Shown piece by piece: positions 1 through 7,233 of a stretch of 24,811 nucleotides of DNA. Each line of letters begins with the position of its first letter. Positions within the stretch are counted from its first letter, which is position 1. The notes under the pieces were generated by a model, which saw only the letters and a list, made by a program, of their open reading frames with translations, made no database searches and was not told where the DNA came from. The translations under genes were made by a program, and so were the position numbers. The stretch is taken from contig CAZLYK010000075.1 of NCBI GenBank assembly GCA_964563495.1, positions 1 through 24,811 of the forward strand, written 5' to 3'. This DNA comes from CAZLYK01 sp964563495 (GTDB lineage Bacteria > Acidobacteriota > Blastocatellia > RBC074).

Positions 1-59
1 GCGGCTCCTCCGGAGCCGAGAAGAAGTTCTAGATAACAAACAACTTTAATTTGCAGTCC
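1..59. other. flank left of the mobile element
   Basis: Non-coding stretch left of the first inverted repeat. It holds a 7-bp stem with a 3-base loop (CGGCTCC/GGAGCCG, about 2-18) and then AT-rich sequence. Its last five bases before the repeat, AGTCC at 55-59, match the five bases just outside the right repeat (2256-2260). I see no gene here. Confidence 0.6.
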
Positions 60-97
60 GGGGTTCCGGGAGAATTTTTGAGAAATGTTACGGTAAG
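60..97 (+). repeat. left 38-bp terminal inverted repeat (Tn3 type)
   Basis: Starts GGGGTTCCGGGAGAA and ends TGTTACGGTAAG. It differs from the right-end copy by one base (A to T at about 77). It is preceded by the putative target duplication AGTCC. Confidence 0.85.
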
Positions 98-146
98 CTG
101 ATCCGGGTGCTACGCTTTGCGGCATGAACAATCTGGCCCGATTCAC

Positions 147-1429
147 TTACTGCGGGTCGCGAATGATCTGGTAATCGCCGGACCGAGGCCCGGGGCGCAC
201 GGTCCACCCTTGGGCGACCGTCACCGTCCAGCCGTCGCCCGTGATGTTGGCGCCTTCAATGCGAACCGGGCCAGGCAGCCGCCGCGTGCCATCATCGCGT
301 ATCAGGACGCCGTTCGTCGCTTCCAACGTGCCCCACTCACCCTTGGTGCGGTACCGCGAAAAGTACACCGTCCCGACTCCGGGAATGGGCGTGGCTCCTA
401 CCGCGTTAAACGTTGCGCCCCCGCCTGACGGAACGAGAAGCACGGGACCATCGACGAAGCGGTTCTGTAGCTCTCGCACCACGGCCCTTCGCCGCTCCCC
501 CCGCGCCTGTTCCGCAGCTCGAAGCTCCGTGCCACCATAACGCGCCGAGGCTTCCACCGCGTTCGCGACTGGTCTGACATCCAGGGCCGCCATCAGCATC
601 TGCCCGAGATCGGAGTCGCTGCGCACTCGGCGCCTCCAATCCGCCGACGCGGCATCGAGAAGAATCCCGTACGCCACACCGGTTGTATATGCCTGCTGCA
701 GGAACGTCTCATGCTGTTCGGCCGCGGCCAGGTGCTCGAGCGCACTGGCGATTGCCTCCGAGTGCGACGCGGCCGTGGCGACCGTGCCGGTGTATTGGGC
801 GAGGCCTTCCCCGATTTCTTCGACGCGTTCGTTCTCTGCGGCATTGGTAAACTGCGAACGGCGCATCAATCGAAATGCGGCCGCATCGCTCACCGCGCGC
901 TTACTGTTCTCACCGGACTGAGCGAGCGCCCGCGCCAGCGCCCGCCACTCGAGCCGCAACCAAACTCGCCCCTCGACTGTGTCCAAATGCGCATTCCCCG
1001 CCCGCGCCGGTCCCCCAGCGGTGATCAGCCCGAGGTCTGGCTGAATACGGTGGAAGAGCTCGTGCAACATAAACTCGGCTCGAGCCCGTGGATCCGGCAG
1101 GGACGTCGTAAAGTCCCACATGTAAGCGGCCCAACGCGAGCCACCCCACTCGATCGGCGCATTCGTGAACCCAAGCGTTCGAGGCAGTTCCCCTGTCGGG
1201 CGAGGCTGGTTCGTGGCGAGCGTTCGCGTCCGCGCGTCGGCAAACACCATCGGCCCGCACAACGAGATGCCCCAGAGTCGTCCACCGTCGCGTTGACAGA
1301 TGGTAGCTGCCTCTTTGAAGTAGGCTTCGGCACGTTGCTGATCGACCTGGGCTGCTGCGGGATTGACCAAGCACAGCGCCAGGAATATCAGGCCGAACCA
1401 CCACGCAGAGGTGATGGTGTGTCTGTCAT
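147..1429 (-). CDS. exported HExxH zinc-metalloprotease-like protein, start out of frame
   Basis: I do not recognise the family. The frame encodes a hydrophobic signal peptide (FGLIFLALCLVNPAAAQ), then about 400 residues with HELFH at 1050-1064, an HExxH zinc motif, and downstream an EEIGEGLAQYTG segment that could supply the third, glutamate ligand of a gluzincin. A periplasmic or secreted peptidase-like role is therefore inferred. The only well-placed start is the ATG at 1429 behind GGAGG, directly after the attC-like site as expected for a cassette gene. It is one frame off: it reads 13 codons to a stop, while the long frame has no ATG, GTG or TTG before the signal peptide. The frame stays open upstream through the attC site to 1571, which I regard as chance. 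Either a 1-bp frameshift follows the start or there is a sequencing error. The stop TAA is at 147-149, about 50 bp from the left transposon end. No second attC was found after it. Confidence 0.6.
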
Positions 1430-1465
1430 AGTTCCTCCGAATCGTGCGGAACCCTGCGAAGGGCT

Positions 1466-1546
1466 GGCTAACGGCCTGCGCTTCAGCCGCCGCGCTGGAG
1501 CGGCGACAGCCGCGAAGCGCGGTCGGTCTGCAAGCGCTTGTTAGCC
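1466..1546 (-). other. integron attC-like recombination site (59-base element)
   Basis: An 81-bp imperfect palindrome lies downstream of the VOC gene. Its ends are GGCTAAC (1466-1472) and GTTAGCC (1540-1546), matching the R''/R' cores RYYYAAC and GTTRRRY. Inside are paired GCGCTT/AAGCGC blocks, a CAG-containing inner box with an extra unpaired base, and a GC-rich central loop. It begins 26 bp after the VOC stop codon, the usual cassette position. Recombination would occur between the G and TT of GTTAGCC on the minus strand. Confidence 0.75.
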
Positions 1547-2127
1547 GGCCGCTTGATAGAGTACCGTGCATCTCAGTCTCTCCTGGCTCCCGCTTCTCGG
1601 ACGGCCTTGTTCATCGTGACTTCATCCCATAAGTGATTCATGTATCCGTCTGGGTCCAGAACCTCGGCGCCATAGCCCCAAAATTGGAGTTTTGGTGGAC
1701 TGACAAATTGCACACCGTGACTTGCAAGTTCTTCGTGTTTGCTGTCCACATTGTCCACTTGAATCGTCATCGTGATTTTTTGACCGGACAAACTACCCGC
1801 GGCTTTCTGGAGAAAGATCGTTAAACCCGATAGATCTTTGATCCCCACGACTCCTTCGTCTTCACGTTCGACTGTGAAACCCAGTTTGTCGACGTACCAG
1901 TCACGCGATTTGCGTACGTCGGAGACGGGCAGCGCCATATGACTGACTTTGGCCATTGGTTGTGTCCTCATTATTTCTTGGCATTCTCAACAATCAAATT
2001 GCAGGCCAGCAATTCCGTCGTCTAAACGACGTCGTCATTCCCGACCGACTCCATCCACACCGAAAACTGATGCAGGCCTTAGAGTAAAATCCACCCTCAA
2101 TCAAGCATCCTGAGCTTGTCCGGCTAA
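1472..2127 (-). mobile_element. complete integron-type gene cassette with VOC gene
   Basis: The cassette is defined by two GTTAGCC core sites in the same orientation, at 2122-2128 (entry) and 1466-1472 (exit), giving 656 bp. The entry half TTAGCC is exactly complementary to the GGCTAAC at the start of the attC, as it must be in a circular cassette. The cassette holds one gene and about 170 bp of leader. No integrase gene or recognisable attI is present, so it is a cassette without an integrase. Confidence 0.65.
1573..1956 (-). CDS. VOC superfamily (glyoxalase/bleomycin-resistance fold) protein
   Basis: A 127-residue single-module VOC protein. It has the usual paired beta-alpha-beta-beta-beta halves: VSHMALPVSDVRKSRDWYVD with the first likely metal ligand His6, and the second half starting near ITMTIQVDNVD and closing with GAEVLDPDGY, which carries the conserved DPDG turn and a likely glutamate ligand. 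Family members include glyoxalase I, dioxygenases and antibiotic-binding or antibiotic-modifying proteins. The substrate cannot be told from the sequence. The start was placed at the sixth codon of the open frame because GAGG lies 8 bases upstream and the earlier ATG overlaps that site. Small VOC genes are common integron cassette cargo, and this gene lies inside a cassette that ends in an attC-like site. Confidence 0.85.
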   Translation of the reverse strand: MAKVSHMALPVSDVRKSRDWYVDKLGFTVEREDEGVVGIKDLSGLTIFLQKAAGSLSGQKITMTIQVDNVDSKHEELASHGVQFVSPPKLQFWGYGAEVLDPDGYMNHLWDEVTMNKAVREAGARRD

Positions 2128-2162
2128 CTACATTTATACTGCCTCGTAACTGCCTAATACTA
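1981..2162. other. non-coding cassette leader and transposon inner flank
   Basis: About 180 bp without a gene. It contains the core site GTTAGCC (minus strand, 2122-2128), a short imperfect palindrome GTCGTC-TAAA-CGACGTC near 2018-2033, and two AGGCAGT copies (minus strand, within 2138-2157) whose sequence also occurs in the hairpin loop at 2211-2217. A promoter for the VOC gene should lie here, but I cannot name one with confidence. Confidence 0.4.
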
Positions 2163-2255
2163 AGGGTTCCGGGAGAATTATTGAGAAATGTTACGGTAAG
2201 CTTGGGGAATAGGCAGTCTTACCGTAACATTTCTCAATAATTCTCCCGGAACCCC
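2163..2255. repeat. 93-bp palindrome of two facing 38-bp Tn3-type ends
   Basis: The repeat at 2163-2200 (same orientation as the left end; its first base is A instead of G) faces the right end at 2218-2255. They form a perfect 37-bp inverted repeat (2164-2200 and 2218-2254) around 17 bases. The outer right copy is the functional-looking end because AGTCC follows it. The five bases before 2163 (TACTA) do not repeat on the other side. Confidence 0.85.
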
Positions 2256-2281
2256 AGTCCTCATAATAACTCGAACGAGTA

Positions 2282-2336
2282 GATCAAGAAGAAAATAGAC
2301 AGGATCCTGTTAACCCTGTCTATTTTCTTCTTGATC
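2282..2336. repeat. 22-bp perfect inverted repeat (GACAGGAT palindrome family)
   Basis: Arms at 2282-2303 and 2315-2336 flank an 11-base loop. Each arm contains GAAGAAAATAGACAGG, which recurs in the larger palindrome at 13893-14008. It lies 16 bp after the stop of the propeller gene and could end that transcript, although it has no trailing U tract. Confidence 0.75.
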
Positions 2337-2352
2337 GAAGGCCAGTCCGAGG

Positions 2353-3657
2353 TCATCCGTGGGGCGTGCCGAACTCCAGGGCCATGATGACTTTCCGGTC
2401 TCGCAGATAAAGCCGGTTGCCGACAAGTGTCGGCGGGCTCCACGCAACCGCGGACAGGATCGGCCACTTTGCCAGAGCCTGAAATCTTTCCGGCAAAGCC
2501 AGTCCCACTCCCAGGTTGCCGTCCTCGTCCAAAATGACCAACCTTCCGTCTGCGTATACCAATTGGGCCTTGACGAAATCGCGTACTTGCCACGCAATAC
2601 GTCCGGTCTCTAACTCAACCGCTGTGATGAGTGCGACGTTTTGCCCGCTGGATAGATAAACATATCCGCCTCGCCGGATGAGGGCGCCGAAATGCGATTG
2701 AATGCGCGGGTTATGCCAGAGTTCACGAACGACGGTCTTGTTGCCGGTGCGCGTGAGCTTTAGTACCCGGGAGCCTCCATTGTATGCTGTGGAGACAAAC
2801 AGCAGATTGCCTTCCGCCCATACAGGTGTGCTGATAGCCAGACCGTTCTCCGTAGGGTGTGGATGTCGCCACAGAAGTTCGCCCGATTCGGGATCCAGGC
2901 CAATGATCTCCCTGGCTAACAAGAGTGACACCTGCGGTTGGCCGTCCACATTGATCAAGAGCGGGGAAGAATGTGCGTTTTCCAGACGGTGATTGCTCCA
3001 GACAACGCCGCCATCGTTCTGCCTGACCTTCATGACGCCGTGCCTACTGCCTCCCGCGACGAGAATCAGCGAGTCATGGTAGGGAAGCGCGTGGGAGGAG
3101 TACCCGAAATTGAGCCGGTCCCCGCCAAAATCCTGATAGAGGTCGAGGGACCACACCGGCTTGCCGGTCGATTTGTTCAGGGAGTGGATCTGCCCGATAC
3201 CGCTCGCAGTCACAACCCGGTCGCCGACGACTTGCGGCATTGCATAGGGCCCGGGCCCAACCTTTTCTGAGTATCCATTTTTGAAGGAGGCCGGATAGGC
3301 GAACTCCCAGATCGTCTTACCACTACCCGCATCGAGGGCGGTGACGACATCGTTCGAGTCACGCCGGTAGGCGGTGTAAAGCACTCTATCTTCGGCGGCG
3401 ATTGCGGAATACCCATCGCCGAGCGCCCGCTCCCAGAGCTTTTTCGGAGGGTTGGACATCCATTTCTCACTGGTTGGCGTGAAAATGCCGGAGCTGGTCG
3501 CGAGAAAATCCCGCTGCGGCCCTCCCCAGACGCGCCAGTTTTCTCCGATCGTGCGTCTGGAGGATGCGTTTCCCTTCTTCTGCCCAACCTGCGCCGGTTG
3601 GGAGAAGGTGAGGGTAGCCACCAAGATTAGGCTTCCAATCAGCGCTATTCTCATCAT
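2353..3657 (-). CDS. secreted PQQ-type beta-propeller protein (BamB/YncE-like)
   Basis: 434 residues. The start MMRIALIGSLILVATLTFSQ follows GGAGGATCT and begins a signal peptide. At least six propeller blades are visible, each with a strand followed by GxxxW: LDAGSGKTIWEF, LNKSTGKPVWSL, RQNDGGVVWSN, LDPESGELLWRH, a variant LTRTGNKTVV and VELETGRIAWQV. This pattern belongs to the PQQ-like domain shared by BamB and quinoprotein-like proteins. No dehydrogenase catalytic signature was seen, so it is probably a periplasmic binding or scaffold protein and not an enzyme. It appears monocistronic, with a palindrome after its stop and an 83-bp gap to the regulator gene upstream. The function is not known. 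Confidence 0.8.
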   Translation of the reverse strand: MMRIALIGSLILVATLTFSQPAQVGQKKGNASSRRTIGENWRVWGGPQRDFLATSSGIFTPTSEKWMSNPPKKLWERALGDGYSAIAAEDRVLYTAYRRDSNDVVTALDAGSGKTIWEFAYPASFKNGYSEKVGPGPYAMPQVVGDRVVTASGIGQIHSLNKSTGKPVWSLDLYQDFGGDRLNFGYSSHALPYHDSLILVAGGSRHGVMKVRQNDGGVVWSNHRLENAHSSPLLINVDGQPQVSLLLAREIIGLDPESGELLWRHPHPTENGLAISTPVWAEGNLLFVSTAYNGGSRVLKLTRTGNKTVVRELWHNPRIQSHFGALIRRGGYVYLSSGQNVALITAVELETGRIAWQVRDFVKAQLVYADGRLVILDEDGNLGVGLALPERFQALAKWPILSAVAWSPPTLVGNRLYLRDRKVIMALEFGTPHG

Positions 3658-3740
3658 AGATCCTCCTCGATTACTTCGATTGTGATCAATCACTTTTCCA
3701 GATCAACATCCGTTCCTGTCTTTCCCGGTTGGTTTGGTGG

Positions 3741-5105
3741 TTATACCTCCTCAGTCAGATTGATGTTAAATCGTTCAGCCATGCGGTAAAGCGTGCGACG
3801 GTCGATTCCCATGACCATAGCGGCCTTGGTTCTGCTGCCGCCGACCACTTCGAGAACGTGCTTCAAATAGCGTCGTTCAAGTTCATCGAGCGTGGGCAGA
3901 TCATCGAACAAAGCCGTTAACGGCGAACGCTGTGCGGTTTCGCGGACTTCGGCGGATTGCAGTTTAGGCGGCAGGTCTGCGGGTTTGATCTCCGTTCCGC
4001 GGCTCTGCAGCGCCGCATATTCGATGGATGACTCCAATTCGCGCACATTGCCCGGCCAGTCGTAGGCGACCAGCATCATGATCGCTTCCTCGGAAAGCTT
4101 GAGCGTCCCGCGCCCGGCGTTTTCCGCCGCGCTGCGCAAGAACCGTTCGGCCAGCAACGGGATATCGCTGCGCCTTTCGCGCAAGGCCGGCGCGTGCAAG
4201 GTGAAGACGCTCAGGCGATAGAACAAATCCTCGCGGAAGTTTTTTGCTTCAACCTCTTTTTCCAGATCGCGATTTGTCGCGGCTACCACGCGAGCGTCGA
4301 CCTTGGTGTTTTTGGTCGCACCGACGCGGCGAATCTCTTTCTCCTGCAGTGCGCGCAGCAGTTTGACCTGCATGGCCGCCGAAGTTTCTCCTATCTCGTC
4401 GAGAAAGAGCGTTCCGCCCTCGGCTTCTTCCCACAGTCCTTTGCGATCCGCCGCCGCTCCGGTAAACGAGCCTTTGACGTAACCGAACAGTTCGGCTTCG
4501 AGCAGATTTTCGGTTAGCGCGCCGCAATTGACGGGAACGAACGGGCCTTTGGCACGGGCGCTATGCTCGTGGATGGAGCGTGCGACCAGCTCCTTGCCCG
4601 TGCCCGATTCGCCGATAATCAGCACGGTCGATTTCGACGGCGCGACGCGGGCGATCTGTTTGTATAGTTCGAGCATCGCGGGCGAGCGCCCGATCATTCC
4701 CGCGCTTTCATCCGGCAAGACCGCCGGCGGAGTCTCTTCAAATCCCGATGATTTGCTCTCCATGGCGCGCTCGACGAGCGCGATCAACTCCTGCGGCTTG
4801 AACGGCTTTGAGATGATATCCCAGGCGCCCTCGCGTGCGGCGGTGACGGCTGTATCGAGCGTGCCGTAGCCGGTCATGAGGATCACCGGGCATTCACCCC
4901 GCAGTTGCTTCAACAGGTCGATGCCGGATATCTCGGCTTCCAGGTTGATGTCGATCAAGAGCAGGTCGAATTTTTCGCGCGAGGCCAGTTCCAGCGCCTC
5001 TCGCGGCGTTTGCGCCGTCTCGGCGCCCCAGCCCTGCGATTTGAACAGTTCGCGCAAAAGGCTACACGATGCGCGGTCATCATCAATGACCAGAATGCGT
5101 TTCAT
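3741..5105 (-). CDS. NtrC-family sigma-54-dependent response regulator
   Basis: 454 residues with three domains. An N-terminal receiver has the acidic pocket D8-D10, phospho-acceptor D52 (LLLIDIN) and K100. An AAA+ core has Walker A GESGTGKE (165-172), Walker B TLFLDE (about 232-237) and the sigma-54 contact loop, here GSFTGA (212-217) instead of GAFTGA. A Fis-type helix-turn-helix spans about 421-445 (GGSRTKAAMVMGIDRRTLYR). Such proteins hydrolyse ATP to open sigma-54 RNA polymerase complexes from upstream sites. Its ATG overlaps the stop of the kinase gene by 4 bp, so the two are translationally coupled partners. Three sigma-54-type promoter matches elsewhere in the window, including one directly across the divergent intergenic region, are its likely targets. 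Confidence 0.95.
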   Translation of the reverse strand: MKRILVIDDDRASCSLLRELFKSQGWGAETAQTPREALELASREKFDLLLIDINLEAEISGIDLLKQLRGECPVILMTGYGTLDTAVTAAREGAWDIISKPFKPQELIALVERAMESKSSGFEETPPAVLPDESAGMIGRSPAMLELYKQIARVAPSKSTVLIIGESGTGKELVARSIHEHSARAKGPFVPVNCGALTENLLEAELFGYVKGSFTGAAADRKGLWEEAEGGTLFLDEIGETSAAMQVKLLRALQEKEIRRVGATKNTKVDARVVAATNRDLEKEVEAKNFREDLFYRLSVFTLHAPALRERRSDIPLLAERFLRSAAENAGRGTLKLSEEAIMMLVAYDWPGNVRELESSIEYAALQSRGTEIKPADLPPKLQSAEVRETAQRSPLTALFDDLPTLDELERRYLKHVLEVVGGSRTKAAMVMGIDRRTLYRMAERFNINLTEEV

Positions 5106-7081
5106 CTGTCTGCCTCGTTCTCAGAATCGGTTTGGCCGTCTCGGAGCAATTCGTGCAGCGCCCATAACAGGCGCGGCGCCGTGTATGGTTTCGAAAGAAA
5201 CACACACGCGCCCAGACTGCGCGCCTGCTCTTCCCTGCCTGCTTCCGCCAGACCGCTGCTGGCGATGATCGGCAATTGAGGATCGAGACGGGTGAGTTCT
5301 TTGATTACCGCCGCGCCGTCCATGACCGGCATCATCATATCGGTCAGCACGGCGCTGATCTCGCCGCGCTTTTCATGGTACAGCGCGCAGGCCTCATGTC
5401 CATCGGCTGCGGTAACCACGCGGTAATTGAAGGCTTCGAGCATGCCGCGGGTCGTCCGCCGGATCGGTTCTTCATCGTCCGCCACCAGGATCAGCTCGCC
5501 CTTGCCCGCCGGAGGTTCGGGCTGTTCCTCGCGGACAGAGGCCTTGGTTCCCGCGTCCAGCGCCGGCAGATAGACCTTGAACAACGTCCCGCTTCCCGGT
5601 TGACTGTATACCTTGATGAACCCGCCGTGACTGCGGACAATGCCCAGGCTGGTCGACAGACCCAGCCCCGTGCCTTTGCCCTGCTCTTTCGTCGTGAAAA
5701 ACGGATCGAAGATTTTATCGATCACCTCCGGCGAGATGCCTATGCCGGTGTCCCTGACCGAAATCACCACGTAGTTACCCGGTTTGGCGTCCGGGAGAAG
5801 TCGCGCGTCATGTTCATCGAGTCTGATGTTCTCCGTAGCGATTTCCAGCTCGCCTCCCTCTGGCATTGCATCTCGCGCGTTGACGAAAAGGTTCATCAAG
5901 ACTTGATGCAGTTGCGTAGGGTTGGCAAAGACGGACCAGGAATCTCCCGCTCCATTCAATTTTATCTTGATCGATTTCGGGAAAGTCTCTTTTAAGATAC
6001 CGGCCACTTCGGCCAAGACTTGTCCGGGGTCGACTGAGATCCGCTCGCCTTCCACGCCGCGGGCGAAGGAGAGGACCTGTTTGACCAGTTGGCCGCCTCG
6101 TTCAATGACCTCATCCATGGTGTCAAGCGTCTGCCGGGCATTTGGATCGGAGACTTTCGAGCGCAACAAAAAGGTCGAGACGGAGAGCGGTGAGAGTATG
6201 TTATTGAGGTCGTGGGCGATCCCGGCGGCAAGCGTCCCAAGAGATTCGAGCCGCTGTGACCGGAGCCTGGCGGTTTCCGTCAGCTCGCGGATGCGCTCGA
6301 TCATCCGGTTGAAGCCCGTCGCCAGGCGTCCAAACTCGTCCTGCGTCGAGACCGGGACTTGCACATCGAGCGATCCGGATTTGACGCGCGACATGGCTTC
6401 ATCCAAATCGTTCATCGGCAGATAGACCAGATACCGGAAGAGCAGATAGATGGCAAGCATCGTCAATCCGATGGCGGCGAGCGCAAGCAGCGAGGCCGTC
6501 TGCGCCACGCGCTGGACGATGTATGGAACTTCGTCTACCCGTTCGACCACCTCGACAGCGCCGCTGATGCGCGCGCGATCGGTGATCGGCGCGAAGACGC
6601 GAAATCTGGTCTCTTCCCTGCCCGAAACGATTGTGGTCTGAATCCGGTTGACCACTCTGGAAGCCGGCCCTCTGCGCAACTCCGCCTGAATGTTGGTCGA
6701 AAGCGCTTCGGCCGGGCCGCTCCCTGCAGCGAGGCGTTCGACGAATGAGTCGCCGGTTCGCTCCCACAGGCGCACGGCTACCACGTTAGGGCGAGCTCCA
6801 CGCGCCTGGGCGATGGCGCGCGCCAGGTCTTCCTTCTTGTGCGGCGGCGGCATGAGGCTGATCTGCTCGGCCACCGCGATTGCCTGCAACCGCGCCAGTT
6901 CCTGCTCGTCCTGGCGCACCAGGTTGACCATTCGGACGCTGACCACGAGCTGCGTCGCCAGGAACATCGCCAGGGTAATCGCCGAAACGAGCAACGCCGT
7001 CTTTGTGTGTAACCTTAGGGGCCGCATGAGCACCAATCGTAGCAGAATCCTCCCGAAATTGGGCATGCCCTCGCGTGGCAT
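5102..7081 (-). CDS. membrane-bound hybrid sensor histidine kinase
   Basis: 659 residues from the first ATG. A start at 7027 (MRPLRLHTKTALL) is also possible, since neither has an ideally spaced ribosome site. Order of parts: transmembrane helix (about 28-50), roughly 140-residue periplasmic sensor region, second helix (about 194-220), HAMP (about 221-268), HisKA with His290 in GIAHDLNN, and HATPase_c with N box NLFVNARDAM (about 397-406), DTGIGIS and GKGTGLGL. A C-terminal receiver with acceptor D581 (LTDMMMP) follows. The sensor region matches no domain I can name. It would phosphorylate the co-transcribed NtrC-type regulator. The attached receiver suggests an extra control or phosphate-sink step. 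It is divergent from the aminoacyl-lipid gene cluster. Confidence 0.92.
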   Translation of the reverse strand: MPREGMPNFGRILLRLVLMRPLRLHTKTALLVSAITLAMFLATQLVVSVRMVNLVRQDEQELARLQAIAVAEQISLMPPPHKKEDLARAIAQARGARPNVVAVRLWERTGDSFVERLAAGSGPAEALSTNIQAELRRGPASRVVNRIQTTIVSGREETRFRVFAPITDRARISGAVEVVERVDEVPYIVQRVAQTASLLALAAIGLTMLAIYLLFRYLVYLPMNDLDEAMSRVKSGSLDVQVPVSTQDEFGRLATGFNRMIERIRELTETARLRSQRLESLGTLAAGIAHDLNNILSPLSVSTFLLRSKVSDPNARQTLDTMDEVIERGGQLVKQVLSFARGVEGERISVDPGQVLAEVAGILKETFPKSIKIKLNGAGDSWSVFANPTQLHQVLMNLFVNARDAMPEGGELEIATENIRLDEHDARLLPDAKPGNYVVISVRDTGIGISPEVIDKIFDPFFTTKEQGKGTGLGLSTSLGIVRSHGGFIKVYSQPGSGTLFKVYLPALDAGTKASVREEQPEPPAGKGELILVADDEEPIRRTTRGMLEAFNYRVVTAADGHEACALYHEKRGEISAVLTDMMMPVMDGAAVIKELTRLDPQLPIIASSGLAEAGREEQARSLGACVFLSKPYTAPRLLWALHELLRDGQTDSENEADR

Positions 7082-7091
7082 ATTTGCTCTG

Positions 7092-7110
7092 CGCCACCGT
7101 CATCGTGGCG
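7092..7110. promoter_or_regulatory. possible upstream activator site for the sigma-54 regulator
   Basis: Inverted repeat CGCCAC-N7-GTGGCG, nested inside a wider TTGCTC (7084-7089)...GAGCAA (7125-7130) pair. Its centre is about 98 bp upstream of the predicted +1 of the sigma-54 promoter at 7173-7188, a usual distance for NtrC-type activators. This is inference only. A 6-N7-6 palindrome of different sequence lies near the other two promoters. Confidence 0.3.
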
Positions 7111-7172
7111 GTATCGCTCGCCGGAGCAACCTCATCAACCTGTAAATACAGCATTTTCCGCGCTTTGGGTCG

Positions 7173-7188
7173 TGGCACTATGATTGCC
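7173..7188 (+). promoter_or_regulatory. sigma-54 (-24/-12) promoter for the aminoacyl-PG cluster
   Basis: TGGCAC-TATGA-TTGCC matches the consensus TGGCAC-N5-TTGCW with only the last base off. The predicted start site is about 7199, giving a leader of about 35 bp before the ATG at 7234. It also argues against the upstream in-frame ATG at 7180, which lies within the promoter. The adjacent divergent operon encodes a sigma-54 activator. Confidence 0.7.
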
Positions 7189-7233
7189 AGTTCAACTGTG
7201 CCGGATCTTCTCTCGAAAGGAATTCGGATCTTT

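Larger units (their letters stand above)
60..2255. mobile_element. non-autonomous Tn3-family-type element carrying integron cassette genes
   Basis: Seen: a 38-bp repeat at 60-97 and its inverted copy at 2218-2255 (one mismatch) bound 2196 bp. Both begin GGGG and end ACGGTAAG reading inward. The flanking pentamer AGTCC occurs immediately outside each end (55-59 and 2256-2260). Known: 38-bp ends of the form GGGG...TAAG and 5-bp target duplications are hallmarks of Tn3-family transposons. No transposase or resolvase gene lies between the ends, so the element resembles mobile insertion cassettes, TIMEs or integron mobilisation units that move in trans. The cargo is a VOC-fold gene inside an attC-bounded cassette and an exported HExxH gene. 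A third repeat copy lies just inside the right end. Confidence 0.85.

Noticed and set aside
1430..1571. Start of the HExxH gene at 1571 (474 residues)
   Set aside because: The extra N-terminus would be translated from the attC-like site and would place the signal peptide internally. The open frame there looks accidental.
2163..2255. The 93-bp palindrome as an independently inserted miniature element
   Set aside because: The five bases outside its left arm (TACTA) do not match AGTCC on the right, whereas the outer pair of ends does have a matching duplication.
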